Positions 27,250 to 35,908 of a stretch of DNA of 64,000 bases are shown piece after piece (position 1 is the first letter of the stretch; every line of letters begins with the position of its first letter). The stretch is from positions 5,273,501 to 5,337,500 of the forward strand of contig NZ_JALJWF010000001.1 of NCBI RefSeq assembly GCF_024168645.1, in the 5' to 3' direction. A program made the translations under genes and the position numbers. Source of the stretch: Pseudomonas sp. GGS8 (GTDB lineage Bacteria; Pseudomonadota; Gammaproteobacteria; Pseudomonadales; Pseudomonadaceae). The notes under the pieces are model-generated. The model saw only the letters and a program-made list of their open reading frames with translations, searched no databases and was not told the origin of the DNA.

Positions 27250-29169
27250 TCACTTCATGACCAGAGCAATGATTTTCACCAGATTGAGTTGGGTAAAAGG
27301 CTTGGACAGGCGCGGCAGTCTGGCTGCGAAGCCTTCCAGTCGGTCTGCGTAACCGGTGGCGAGGATGATCGGCAGGTGTGGCTTCAAGGCCCGGATCGCC
27401 TGCGCCAGTTGCGCGCCACTCATTCGGGGCATGACCATGTCCGTAATCACCAGGTCAATGTCATGTCCGTTGTCAAGCAGCTCCAGTGCCTGGGCACCGG
27501 ACGCAGCACTGATCACCCGATGGCCAAGGTCCTCTAGCAACAGACTGGTACTGGTCAACACCAGGCTGTCATCGTCAACGACCAACACACACAAACTGGG
27601 CACCCGCGACTCAGCGGTCTGCTCGGTAGCGGGTTCGGTGGTCGAGCCAGCGACTGCGATCGGCAACCAGAGTTCGGCCGTGGTACCGGCATCCTTCTGG
27701 CTTTTCAGGACGAAGCGCCCGCCCAGTTGTTCGGTAAACCCATGAACCATCGACAACCCCAGGCCTGTTCCTTTACCGACGCCTTTAGTGGTGAAGAACG
27801 GGTCCATGGCCAACGCCAGGGTAGCGTCATCCATGCCCTCACCCGTGTCCGTGACACTCAGGCAGACATAACGACCTGCCGCAAGGGATAACTTCGCCTG
27901 ATCGCAAACCTCCTCCACCCGGGCACTGATAAAAAGTTTTCCGCCGCCGGGCATTGCGTCGCGGGCGTTGGTCGCCAGGTTCAGTACCGCCAGTTCCAGC
28001 TGATTGACGTCGGCCATGACAGGTTCGAGTTCGGCTGCAAAGCAGGTTTCAATGTTTACAGAAGGCCCTAGAGAACTGCGCAACAACCCGGTAATCCCTT
28101 GTATCAGCGTCGGTATCTCGACCGCTTCGGTCTTGAGCTCCTGACGCCTGGCAAACGCGAGCATGCGCTGGGTCAGGGAAACGCCGCGCAAGGCACCCTG
28201 GGTCGCGTTGTCGAGCAGGCGGGTAATTCTCGGATCGTCCGCTGCGCGTTTGCGTACGATTTCCAGATTGCCGAGGATAACGGTCAGCAGATTATTGAAA
28301 TCGTGGGCAATGCCCCCGGTGAGTTGGCCGATGGCCTGCATTTTCTGCGCCTGAAACAACGCTTCGCGGGTTTGTTCAAGCGCCTGCTGGGCTTGTGTCA
28401 CCTCGGTGATGTCCCGGGTGATCTTGGCAAATCCCAGCAATGTACCGGTGTCGCCCCAGATCGGATCGACCACGACATGCGCGAAAAAGCGCGTACCGTC
28501 CTTGCGAACGCGCCAGGCCTTGTTTTCGAATCGGCCCTCGCGAGTCGCAATGTCCAGCGTCCGCTGCGGTTCGCCGGCTTCACGGTCTTCAGGGGTGTAG
28601 AAGATCGAAAAATGTTGACCGATGACTTCTTCGGGCCGGTAACCCTTGATGCGCTGCGCCCCCGGATTCCAGTTGGTCAGGCGTCCATCCGGAGCGAGCA
28701 TGTAGATGGCATAGTCCGTGACGCTTTGCACCAGCAGCCGGAACTGCTGCTCGCTTTGCTTAAGGGTTTCTTCGGCCATCTTGCGATCGGTCAAATCCCG
28801 CGTGATCTTGGCAAAACCCAGCAACTTGCCCGACGGATCGAAAATGGGATCGATCACGACGTGGGACCAGAAATGCGTACCATCCTTGCGAACCCGCCAG
28901 CCTTCGCCCTCGAAACGCCCTTCGCTAATGGCGGTATCGAGGGCGCGCTGAGGCAAGCCGGCCTGGCGGTCTTCTGGGGTATAAAAACGCGAGAAGTGCT
29001 GGCCGAGAATCTCCGCTTCTTCATACCCTTTGAATCGCTTGGCGCCAGCGTTCCAGCTGGAAATGATGCCATCGGGGTCAATCATGTAGATCGCGTAGTC
29101 GACCACCGCATCTATCAGCAGACGAAAGCGCATCTCTTCAATGGCATTCTTGGTCCGGTCATCGCTCAT
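27250..29169 (-). CDS. Hybrid sensor histidine kinase PAS-PAS-HisKA-HATPase-REC
   Basis: 639 residues with no membrane segment, so cytosolic. There are two PAS domains of near-identical text (about 15-130 and 140-255; both contain DYAIYM, YTPEDR and a FAKITRD exit). HisKA has His289 in GGIAHDFNNLL. The ATPase lobe has LELAVLNLATNARDAMP (N box) and GKGTGLGLSM (G2). A C-terminal receiver has Asp577 in VITDMVMP. It autophosphorylates and passes phosphate to its own receiver; no separate response regulator is adjacent. The PAS ligand is unknown. Confidence 0.92.
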   Translation of the reverse strand: MSDDRTKNAIEEMRFRLLIDAVVDYAIYMIDPDGIISSWNAGAKRFKGYEEAEILGQHFSRFYTPEDRQAGLPQRALDTAISEGRFEGEGWRVRKDGTHFWSHVVIDPIFDPSGKLLGFAKITRDLTDRKMAEETLKQSEQQFRLLVQSVTDYAIYMLAPDGRLTNWNPGAQRIKGYRPEEVIGQHFSIFYTPEDREAGEPQRTLDIATREGRFENKAWRVRKDGTRFFAHVVVDPIWGDTGTLLGFAKITRDITEVTQAQQALEQTREALFQAQKMQAIGQLTGGIAHDFNNLLTVILGNLEIVRKRAADDPRITRLLDNATQGALRGVSLTQRMLAFARRQELKTEAVEIPTLIQGITGLLRSSLGPSVNIETCFAAELEPVMADVNQLELAVLNLATNARDAMPGGGKLFISARVEEVCDQAKLSLAAGRYVCLSVTDTGEGMDDATLALAMDPFFTTKGVGKGTGLGLSMVHGFTEQLGGRFVLKSQKDAGTTAELWLPIAVAGSTTEPATEQTAESRVPSLCVLVVDDDSLVLTSTSLLLEDLGHRVISAASGAQALELLDNGHDIDLVITDMVMPRMSGAQLAQAIRALKPHLPIILATGYADRLEGFAARLPRLSKPFTQLNLVKIIALVMK

Positions 29170-29303
29170 GGATCCCTGCCCTTATTGTTGTTCTTCTGAA
29201 GTATGCGACAAACCGCTCGTTGGGAAATTCAAAAAATGGATGCGCGGCGAAGCGCCGGTCTCAGCCTCGTGTCACTTCGCCGCCGAATGGGTGTGAACTA
29301 TTA

Positions 29304-30206
29304 TCAATGCAGATTTTTGGAGATACAGGCGTACAAATCGTTGTAGACGAAGTTCGGGACATACTTGGCGTGAGTCCGGGCCTTGTGCAACGTCATATGG
29401 CACTCTTTGATCATTTGCTCCCGGTCGTTCACCGCGATGACGTTATTAATAATGCTGGCATAGACGCTGTAGGCAAAAACTGTCTTGGATGTCGCAACGG
29501 TGACAGAGCCGTCGTCAGCTAGTGTGTAGGTGCTTTGAGCGCGCAAGACACGCTCTTTCAACGCGCCGAATCCGCGCTCGTACAAGGTGATTTGCGAACC
29601 GCTGATCGCCTTTGCAGCCGTCTCGAAGGCCACGAGTATCGCTTGTGCATTACCCATGCTGGCATTCAGATCGGCTACCGTCAGGAACCTTTCCATCTCC
29701 TTTTGAGCCAGGCTTTTCAACGCTCTCTTGATGCTGGACAGGTGTGCAAATACTTGAGTGCAACCCACGATGTGGGTCTCGAACTGATATCCGAGGGCGG
29801 TTGCCGACGGTGGAAAGGCAGCAAACTTGTTACTGTCGAATGCACACTCCATGATGATGTTGTACTTGAGCTTGAAGGCTTCGGTGAAGATCTTTTCGCT
29901 GACCTCTCGGACAAATCCCTCAGTATGTTCATACGCATATAAAACACCTTGTTTGATCATTTCTGCGTATTCAGGGTGTTTTTTTCGGTATTCGGGCAGG
30001 TACAGACGAACGTAGTTGTCATAGCGTTTGGTGGGTAGAAGGGTGTTTTCCAGTAGATAGGTTTTACCTGATCCTTGCAGTCCGGCAACGACCAACATTT
30101 TTGGGATGGCCTCGGCGGTGATACCGCAAAGTAGCTTCTTTTTTATTTCCTCGAACGCCGCGGTGACATCCTGAGTGGTGTGCGGGTATTTCGGTGCTAC
30201 TGACAT
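29304..30206 (-). CDS. Zeta-toxin-like P-loop kinase, orphan, low GC
   Basis: 300 residues. Walker A GLQGSGKT at 42-49 (Lys48) is followed at the right distance by NIIMECAFDSNKF with Glu120, matching the zeta-toxin layout in which the P-loop kinase phosphorylates UDP-N-acetylglucosamine. An IKRALKSL...ERFL stretch supplies later basic residues. GC content is clearly lower than its neighbours (about 43-48% by hand count of several lines), suggesting transfer. No epsilon-type antitoxin is found in the 97 nt downstream or 128 nt upstream. It may be an autonomous, less toxic member of the family. Confidence 0.7.
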   Translation of the reverse strand: MSVAPKYPHTTQDVTAAFEEIKKKLLCGITAEAIPKMLVVAGLQGSGKTYLLENTLLPTKRYDNYVRLYLPEYRKKHPEYAEMIKQGVLYAYEHTEGFVREVSEKIFTEAFKLKYNIIMECAFDSNKFAAFPPSATALGYQFETHIVGCTQVFAHLSSIKRALKSLAQKEMERFLTVADLNASMGNAQAILVAFETAAKAISGSQITLYERGFGALKERVLRAQSTYTLADDGSVTVATSKTVFAYSVYASIINNVIAVNDREQMIKECHMTLHKARTHAKYVPNFVYNDLYACISKNLH

Positions 30207-30257
30207 ACCTTGATTTCCTTATCAAAGATTCGCTTGAAAGTGATTGCCTGCCCTTTG

Positions 30258-30286
30258 AATAAAGCGTTGTTTCGTTGTTTGTTCAA
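30258..30286 (-). promoter_or_regulatory. Candidate sigma-70 promoter of the zeta-like gene
   Basis: On the minus strand TTGAAC (30286-30281), a 17-nt spacer and TTTATT (30263-30258) are placed 52 nt before the start codon, in AT-rich DNA. An AAGGAAA ribosome-binding site lies next to the ATG. Confidence 0.35.
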
Positions 30287-30334
30287 ATGAGCGTGTCTTT
30301 CAAGATATGTCACTGTTTTATAAGGTAAAAACTC

Positions 30335-32614
30335 CTACAAACCAGAAGGAAAATGCGTCAGCTCAACGGACCACCAACTCGGCAGCAATTGCTTGACCTT
30401 GCTCTCTGCGAACCGGTCATCGATCAGCATTACCACCCCTTGATCCTGCCGGGTACGGATCACCCTTCCTGCCGCCTGCACCACCTTCTGCACGCCTGGA
30501 AACAGGTAGGTGTAGTCATAACCGGCACCGAAAATCGCCGCCATGCGCTGTTTCAGTTGTTCGTTGACCGGATTGAGTTGCGCCAGCCCCAGGGTGGCAA
30601 TGAAGGCGCCAATCAAGCGTGCGCCGGGCAAATCGATACCTTCGCCGAACGCGCCACCCAACACCGCAAAACCGATGCCCTGGCTGTCGGCGGTGAATTG
30701 ATCGAGAAAGTCCTGACGCTGCGCTTCTCCCATGCCACGGGACTGCGACCACAGCGTGATGTGCGGATAGCGCTCGGCCAGCAACTGCGCCACTTGTTGC
30801 AAATAATCAAAGCTGCTGAAAAACGCCAGGTAGTTGCCGGGGCGTTGGCTGAACTGTTTGGCCATCAGCTCGACGATGGGCGCAAGGGAGGCCTGACGGT
30901 GAACGAACCGCGTGGATATCTGGCTGACGATATGCACTTGCAGCTGAGCGGCGTGAAATGGCGATTCCACATCAATCCATACCGTGTTCGCCGGGGTCCC
31001 CAGCAAGTCGGCATAGTAATGCCGAGGGCTCAGGGTCGCGGAAAACAGCACCGTGCTGCGCGCTGCGGTCAGGCGCGGGCGGATGAAACCGGCGGGCACC
31101 ACATTGCGCAGGCACAGCTGCGACAGGTTGCGCTTGCGGTCGAGGTCGCGTTTGCTGATGTCGAACAGAAAATGCTCATCGAACAGTTCAGCCACGCGGC
31201 CGAATTGCAGCATGTCGAAGTAAAAGTTCTGCAAGCCGCTGTCCAGGCCCTGGGGGTGGTCATTCAGGTAATCGCCGATGCTCGCGCAGCACGAAGACAA
31301 CGCCTGAAGCAGTTTTTCCGGGGCTTTGTCATAGGCCTGATACGGGGCGAATTGCTGATCATGCAGGGCATTCCATTCACGATTGACCCGCTGCAAGGTT
31401 TTTTTCAGCGCCTCGGGGGCGGTTTTTCGCACGCCGTTCAAAGTCGCCTGGTCTAGGCTGGCGCTGTACATCTGCCGGCCGCGCTCCACCAGGTTGTGGG
31501 CCTCGTCCACCAGCACCGCGACATTCCAGTTATTGGCCTGGGCCAGTCCGAACAGCAATGCACTGAAATCGAAATAGTAGTTGTAGTCGGCGACCACGAC
31601 GTCCGCCCAGCGGGCCATTTCCTGGCTCAGGTAGTAGGGGCAAACCTCATGCTGCAGGGCCACCTCGCGCAAGGCGCTTTGGTTCAGCAAGCTCAATTCA
31701 CTGGCGGCCTGACGCGCGGCCGGCAGGCGATCATAAAAACCCTGGGCCAACGGGCAGGACTCACCATGACAGGCTTTGTCCGGGTGCTCGCAGGCCTTGT
31801 CCCGGGCGATCATCTCGAGGATTCGCAACGGCTGCGCATCGGCGCTGTCGAGGATGACCTGAGCCGCGTCCAGCGCCAATTTGCGCCCCGGGGTTTTCGC
31901 CGTGAGAAAAAACACCTTGTCCAGTTGCTGTGGCGCCAGGGCCTTGAGCATCGGGAACAGCGTGCCAATGGTCTTGCCGATACCCGTCGGCGCGTGGGCC
32001 ATCAGGCAGCGGCCGGTGCTGACCGCCTTGAACACCGACTCGGCCAGATGCCGTTGGCCGGGGCGAAAATCGGCATGGGGAAAGGTCAGTTGCTGTGCCG
32101 CCAGATTGCGTCCCTCGCGATGGGCCATTTCCTGCTCGGCCCAGTGCAGGAACAACCCGCAGTGGTGCTCGAAGAACAGTTGTAAGTCGGCGGCGCTGAA
32201 GGTCTCGACCAGACAGGTTTCTTTTTCGCTGACGATGTCGAAGTACACCAGCGCCAGATCGATCTGCGCCAGATCCAGTTTCAGGCACATCAACCAGCCA
32301 TAGACTTTCGCCTGCGCCCAGTGCAGCTGCCGGTGATTGTCCGGTTGCTTGCTCAGGTCGCCCCGGTAGGTTTTGACTTCTTCGAGGCAGTTTTGCCCTG
32401 GATCGTAGCCGTCTGCCCGGCCTTTCACGGTCAAGGTTCGATACTGGCCCTCGAGCGCGACCTCATTCTGGTAACCCTCGCTGCGTCGTGACGCCACGGT
32501 GCGATGGCCGACGATGCCTTCCAGCGCGGTCGGCGACGGGGTAAAGCGCAGGTCGAGGTCGCCGACCTTGGCGGTGAACTCACACAGTGCCCGCACCGCA
32601 ATGCTGTAGCTCAA
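30335..32614 (-). CDS. XPD/Rad3-like Fe-S DNA helicase with N-terminal PD-(D/E)XK-like domain
   Basis: 759 residues from TTG 32614, which overlaps the FAN1 stop (TTGA); no ATG fits better (two in-frame upstream ATGs lie inside the FAN1 gene). The N-terminal ~170 residues contain GRADG (Asp68) and EEVK (Glu79-Lys81), the spacing of PD-(D/E)XK nucleases. The helicase has APTGIGKT (Walker A), four Cys for a 4Fe-4S cluster (ACEHP, KACH, ESCP, EVCPYY), VDEAH (DEAH box) and QAAGRVIRT (motif VI). It unwinds DNA 5'-3' by family analogy. Translationally coupled to the FAN1 nuclease. Confidence 0.88.
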   Translation of the reverse strand: MSYSIAVRALCEFTAKVGDLDLRFTPSPTALEGIVGHRTVASRRSEGYQNEVALEGQYRTLTVKGRADGYDPGQNCLEEVKTYRGDLSKQPDNHRQLHWAQAKVYGWLMCLKLDLAQIDLALVYFDIVSEKETCLVETFSAADLQLFFEHHCGLFLHWAEQEMAHREGRNLAAQQLTFPHADFRPGQRHLAESVFKAVSTGRCLMAHAPTGIGKTIGTLFPMLKALAPQQLDKVFFLTAKTPGRKLALDAAQVILDSADAQPLRILEMIARDKACEHPDKACHGESCPLAQGFYDRLPAARQAASELSLLNQSALREVALQHEVCPYYLSQEMARWADVVVADYNYYFDFSALLFGLAQANNWNVAVLVDEAHNLVERGRQMYSASLDQATLNGVRKTAPEALKKTLQRVNREWNALHDQQFAPYQAYDKAPEKLLQALSSCCASIGDYLNDHPQGLDSGLQNFYFDMLQFGRVAELFDEHFLFDISKRDLDRKRNLSQLCLRNVVPAGFIRPRLTAARSTVLFSATLSPRHYYADLLGTPANTVWIDVESPFHAAQLQVHIVSQISTRFVHRQASLAPIVELMAKQFSQRPGNYLAFFSSFDYLQQVAQLLAERYPHITLWSQSRGMGEAQRQDFLDQFTADSQGIGFAVLGGAFGEGIDLPGARLIGAFIATLGLAQLNPVNEQLKQRMAAIFGAGYDYTYLFPGVQKVVQAAGRVIRTRQDQGVVMLIDDRFAESKVKQLLPSWWSVELTHFPSGL

Positions 32615-34278
32615 GCGCCCTGCTCCACCCATTGCACGTAGCAAACGGCAATCGGCATCTGGTGCTCGTGACAGAACTCCAGCCAGCGCACCTGATTATC
32701 TTGCAGACGATCGCCGGGGCCTTTGACTTCGATCATGCGATAGGTTTTGTGGTGCGGCCAGAACTGGATCAGGTCCGGCATGCCGGCACGGTTGGCCTTG
32801 ATGTCGAGCAGCAGTCGATTGAACCAGTGTTTGAGGTGTTCGGCAGGTAGACAGTCGAGCGCCTGCTCCAGCAGTTCCTCGCTCAACGCGCCCCAGAATA
32901 CGAACGGTGACTGCACGCCCCACTTGGCGATGTAACGCTCGCGGATGGTCTGGGCGTAACGCCCGTTATCGAGTTCGGCGAGGCAGGCCTGGAACAAATC
33001 CGCGCGCCGCGCATGAAAGTCTTCGTTGTGCAGGTCCACCGGCCCGCGCTGGAACGGGTGAAAAAACGCGCCCGGCAACGGAGCAAAGATTGCCGGCCAG
33101 CACAGCAACCCGAACAGCGAGTTGATCAGGCTGTTCTCGACGTAATACACCGGTGCCAACTCGTCCGCCAGGTGCGCCTGAACGTAATATTCCACCGACA
33201 ATGCCGGGTCGTGCCTGGGCAATTGCAGGTCCAGACGCTGCATGGTCCGAGGGGCTGGCCGCTTGATCGGCGGCCCACCCAGCTTGCGTCGCAGCCTGGG
33301 CAGTACACGCAATAAATGCTGATGCTCGGTGGCGCTTTCCGGGGCTTGCTCGGCCTGGGCCGCCAGCTCCATCGCCAGTTGAAATTCACCACAGCGCTCC
33401 AGCACGCGAATCAGTCGCAGACGCGCGCCGGGGTAGATGCAATCGCGGTAGAGACCCAGAGCGGTGGAAAAATCCGCCATGCGCTCGCAATGCTGAGCGA
33501 TCTGGAACAGCAACTTGGCCCGACGTCTTTGCAGCCAGGGATTGGCGAGTTCGAGCCCGTTGATTTGTTCGACAACCACCGCTACGTCTTCACCGGCCTC
33601 GAAACGCTGCTGACAGCTGTGCAGGAACAGGCAGGCGTCGACGTCCTCGCGACTGCGCAAACCTCGGGACTCGGCGCAAAACTCGACTTTTTCGTAGGTG
33701 TAGATGCCCAGGTCAGCCAGCACGAACTCCGACCAGTCCTGGTAAAGGTTGCCGAAGAACATCAGGCGCAGGCGGTCGCACAGGCCCATGACAGTCAGGC
33801 TGAACAACCGGTCATCCAGTGCCGGGCACCACTGGGCAAAACGCTGCGCTTGGGGAAACCGCTCGCTCAGGGCCGGCAGCCAGTCGCTCTTTTTGCCTTT
33901 CGGTTGATCGATGGCGTCGCCAAAACACTGGAGAATCTCGGCCTTGAGCAGCACGTCGAACAAATCCTCGAGGTGCAACGGCAACTGCTCGTCGATCCAG
34001 CCCGACGCCAGGAGCGGCGCAACGGCGCTGGCGATGTCGCCGATTTCGACGTAACTCAGTTTGCCGGCCCTGAAATGCACGCCCTTGCGCATTACCAGTC
34101 TGACCAGTAAAGCCTGGGACTCGCGGGGCAGTCGGTTGAAGTCGCGGATGAAGTCCTGCTCTTCGAGGCTCAGTACATCGGCATAACGATGCTCAAGCCA
34201 ATCAAGCACTTGCATGAAGTTGTTCAAGTAATAGAACGGGTCGTCGAGAGGATTTACAATCACGGGCAATCGGGCCAT
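32611..34278 (-). CDS. FAN1-type VRR-NUC structure-specific nuclease
   Basis: 555 residues, the size of bacterial FAN1. An N-terminal winged-helix SAP-like region is followed by TPR-like helices. The VRR-NUC domain at the C-terminus has the catalytic Pro501-Asp502 and Glu517-Val518-Lys519 in PDLIQF and MIEVKGPGDRL. Human and Pseudomonas FAN1 cut 5' flaps and unhook interstrand crosslinks. The stop codon overlaps the start of the XPD-like helicase, so the two proteins are likely made and used together. Confidence 0.92.
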   Translation of the reverse strand: MARLPVIVNPLDDPFYYLNNFMQVLDWLEHRYADVLSLEEQDFIRDFNRLPRESQALLVRLVMRKGVHFRAGKLSYVEIGDIASAVAPLLASGWIDEQLPLHLEDLFDVLLKAEILQCFGDAIDQPKGKKSDWLPALSERFPQAQRFAQWCPALDDRLFSLTVMGLCDRLRLMFFGNLYQDWSEFVLADLGIYTYEKVEFCAESRGLRSREDVDACLFLHSCQQRFEAGEDVAVVVEQINGLELANPWLQRRRAKLLFQIAQHCERMADFSTALGLYRDCIYPGARLRLIRVLERCGEFQLAMELAAQAEQAPESATEHQHLLRVLPRLRRKLGGPPIKRPAPRTMQRLDLQLPRHDPALSVEYYVQAHLADELAPVYYVENSLINSLFGLLCWPAIFAPLPGAFFHPFQRGPVDLHNEDFHARRADLFQACLAELDNGRYAQTIRERYIAKWGVQSPFVFWGALSEELLEQALDCLPAEHLKHWFNRLLLDIKANRAGMPDLIQFWPHHKTYRMIEVKGPGDRLQDNQVRWLEFCHEHQMPIAVCYVQWVEQGA

Positions 34279-34485
34279 GGCAAGCGAATACTGGTTATGC
34301 GTACAGATACCAGCTATGCCCCACCCGGTGCAAATGGAAAAGGATCAGTGGCGACGCTATCGGACGATTTTCGGGAGACCATCGAACTTTCTGCCATTGC
34401 ATCGCACCTAACCGCGTTAGAGGCACAGTGAGGATTGATCTCGAACGAGGCGTCGCACTGTTTTTATTGAGTGATGGAGGTGTGT

Positions 34486-34710
34486 ATGAATATCAAGACT
34501 CTGGGTTTGCCCCTGGCGGTAGCGGCCCTTCTGGCCCTGACCGGTTGCTCGACGCCAACGGTCGTGACCCTGCAGAACGGCACCCAGTATTTGACCAAGG
34601 ACATGCCGAAAACCAAGAGCAAGGACGGCTTCTTCGAGTTCGAAGATATTTCCGGGGCGAAAGTGAAGGTCCGGGCCGATGAAGTGACCACGATTCGCAA
34701 GGAAGACTGA
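34486..34710 (+). CDS. YgdI/YgdR-family small lipoprotein
   Basis: 74 residues from ATG 34486, with GGAGG 5 nt upstream; an earlier in-frame start at 34471 is less likely. Lipobox ALTGC (Cys near residue 20). The compact SH3-like domain reads TVVTLQNGTQYLTKDMPKTKSKDGFFEFEDISG then KVRADEVTTI, exactly the YgdI/YgdR (DUF903) pattern. Its role is unknown. A REPIN follows. Confidence 0.9.
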   Translation: MNIKTLGLPLAVAALLALTGCSTPTVVTLQNGTQYLTKDMPKTKSKDGFFEFEDISGAKVKVRADEVTTIRKED

Positions 34711-34720
34711 TCCCGACGCA

Positions 34721-34794
34721 AATCCTGTGGGAGCGTGGCTTGCCCGCGAAGAACGATGACGCGTAATACCGGCAAGCCACGCTCCTACAGGATT
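34721..34794. repeat. REPIN with short spacer
   Basis: AATCCTGTGGGAGCGTGGCTTGCC and GGCAAGCCACGCTCCTACAGGATT are inverted around about 27 nt. The GTGGC variant in both arms shows that the two halves co-vary. Lies between two converging genes. Confidence 0.9.
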
Positions 34795-34804
34795 CCCATC
34801 GCTT

Positions 34805-35884
34805 TTAAAGCGCTTGTGCAATTGCCTTGCCGACCTCCTGGGTCGAGCCCTGCCCGCCCAGGTCCGGGGTGATCGGCCCTTGGGCAATCACCCGTTCGAT
34901 CGCCTGCAAAATCCCGTCGTGCGCGGCGCGATAACGCTCATCGCCGTTGCCCAGAAAATCCAGCATTAACGCGCCGGACCAGATCATCGCGATCGGGTTG
35001 GCGATGTTGCGCCCATAGATGTCCGGGGCCGAGCCGTGCACCGGTTCGAACAGCGATGGAAAACGCCGCTCGGGATCGAGGTTGGCCGACGGCGCAATGC
35101 CAATGGTGCCGGCGCAGGCAGGTCCCAGGTCGGACAGAATGTCACCGAACAGGTTCGAAGCCACCACCACATCAAATCGGTCCGGTTGCAGCACAAACCG
35201 TGCGCACAGGATGTCGATGTGCTGCTTGTCCCAAGTGATGTCCGGGTACTGCGCGGCCATCAACGCCGTGCGCTCGTCCCAGTACGGCATGCTGATTGAA
35301 ATCCCGTTGGACTTGGTCGCCGCCGTCAGGCGTTTGCGCGGTCGGGTCTGGGCCAGATCGAAGGCGAACTTGAGAATCCGGTCCACGCCACGCCGGGTGA
35401 ACACCGACTCTTGCAGCACGAATTCATGCTCGGTGCCTTCGAACATCTTGCCGCCGACCGAGGAATACTCACCCTCGGTGTTCTCGCGGATCACCACGAA
35501 ATCGATGTCCCCCGGTTTGCGCCCGGCCAGCGGGCACGGCACGCCGGGAAACAGACGTACCGGGCGAATGTTCACGTATTGGTCGAAGTCACGGCGAAAC
35601 TTCAGCAGCGAGCCCCACAGGGAAATGTGATCCGGCACCTTGTCCGGCCAGCCGACGGCGCCAAAGTAGATGGCGTCGAAACCCTTGAGCTGCTCAAACC
35701 AGTCATCGGGCATCATCTGCCCGTGTTCCAGGTAGTAATCGCAGTGAGCCCAGTCGAGCACTTCGATGCTCAGCTCCAACTGCCACTTCTTCGCGGCTTG
35801 CTCCAGTACCCGCAACCCTTCCGGCAGGACTTCCTTGCCGATGCCATCGCCGGCAATCGCGGCGATTCTGAATGCCTTGCTCAT
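34805..35884 (-). CDS. Tartrate/D-malate dehydrogenase, decarboxylating (isopropylmalate-dehydrogenase family)
   Basis: 359 residues from ATG 35884 (MSKAFRIAAI; a TTG precedes it). Family motifs: AAIAGDGIGKEV, the WGSLLKFRRDFDQYVNIRPVRL segment with substrate-binding Arg residues, VVIRENTEGEYSSVGG, and ASNLFGDILSDLG with the metal-binding Asp. WAHCDYY and VGWPDKVPDHISLWG resemble TtuC/DmlA rather than LeuB. It oxidises D-malate or tartrate to pyruvate or oxaloglycolate using NAD. It lies 24 nt downstream of a semialdehyde dehydrogenase, probably one operon. Confidence 0.88.
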   Translation of the reverse strand: MSKAFRIAAIAGDGIGKEVLPEGLRVLEQAAKKWQLELSIEVLDWAHCDYYLEHGQMMPDDWFEQLKGFDAIYFGAVGWPDKVPDHISLWGSLLKFRRDFDQYVNIRPVRLFPGVPCPLAGRKPGDIDFVVIRENTEGEYSSVGGKMFEGTEHEFVLQESVFTRRGVDRILKFAFDLAQTRPRKRLTAATKSNGISISMPYWDERTALMAAQYPDITWDKQHIDILCARFVLQPDRFDVVVASNLFGDILSDLGPACAGTIGIAPSANLDPERRFPSLFEPVHGSAPDIYGRNIANPIAMIWSGALMLDFLGNGDERYRAAHDGILQAIERVIAQGPITPDLGGQGSTQEVGKAIAQAL

Positions 35885-35908
35885 CAATCGTGCCCCCGTG
35901 TCTATGAA

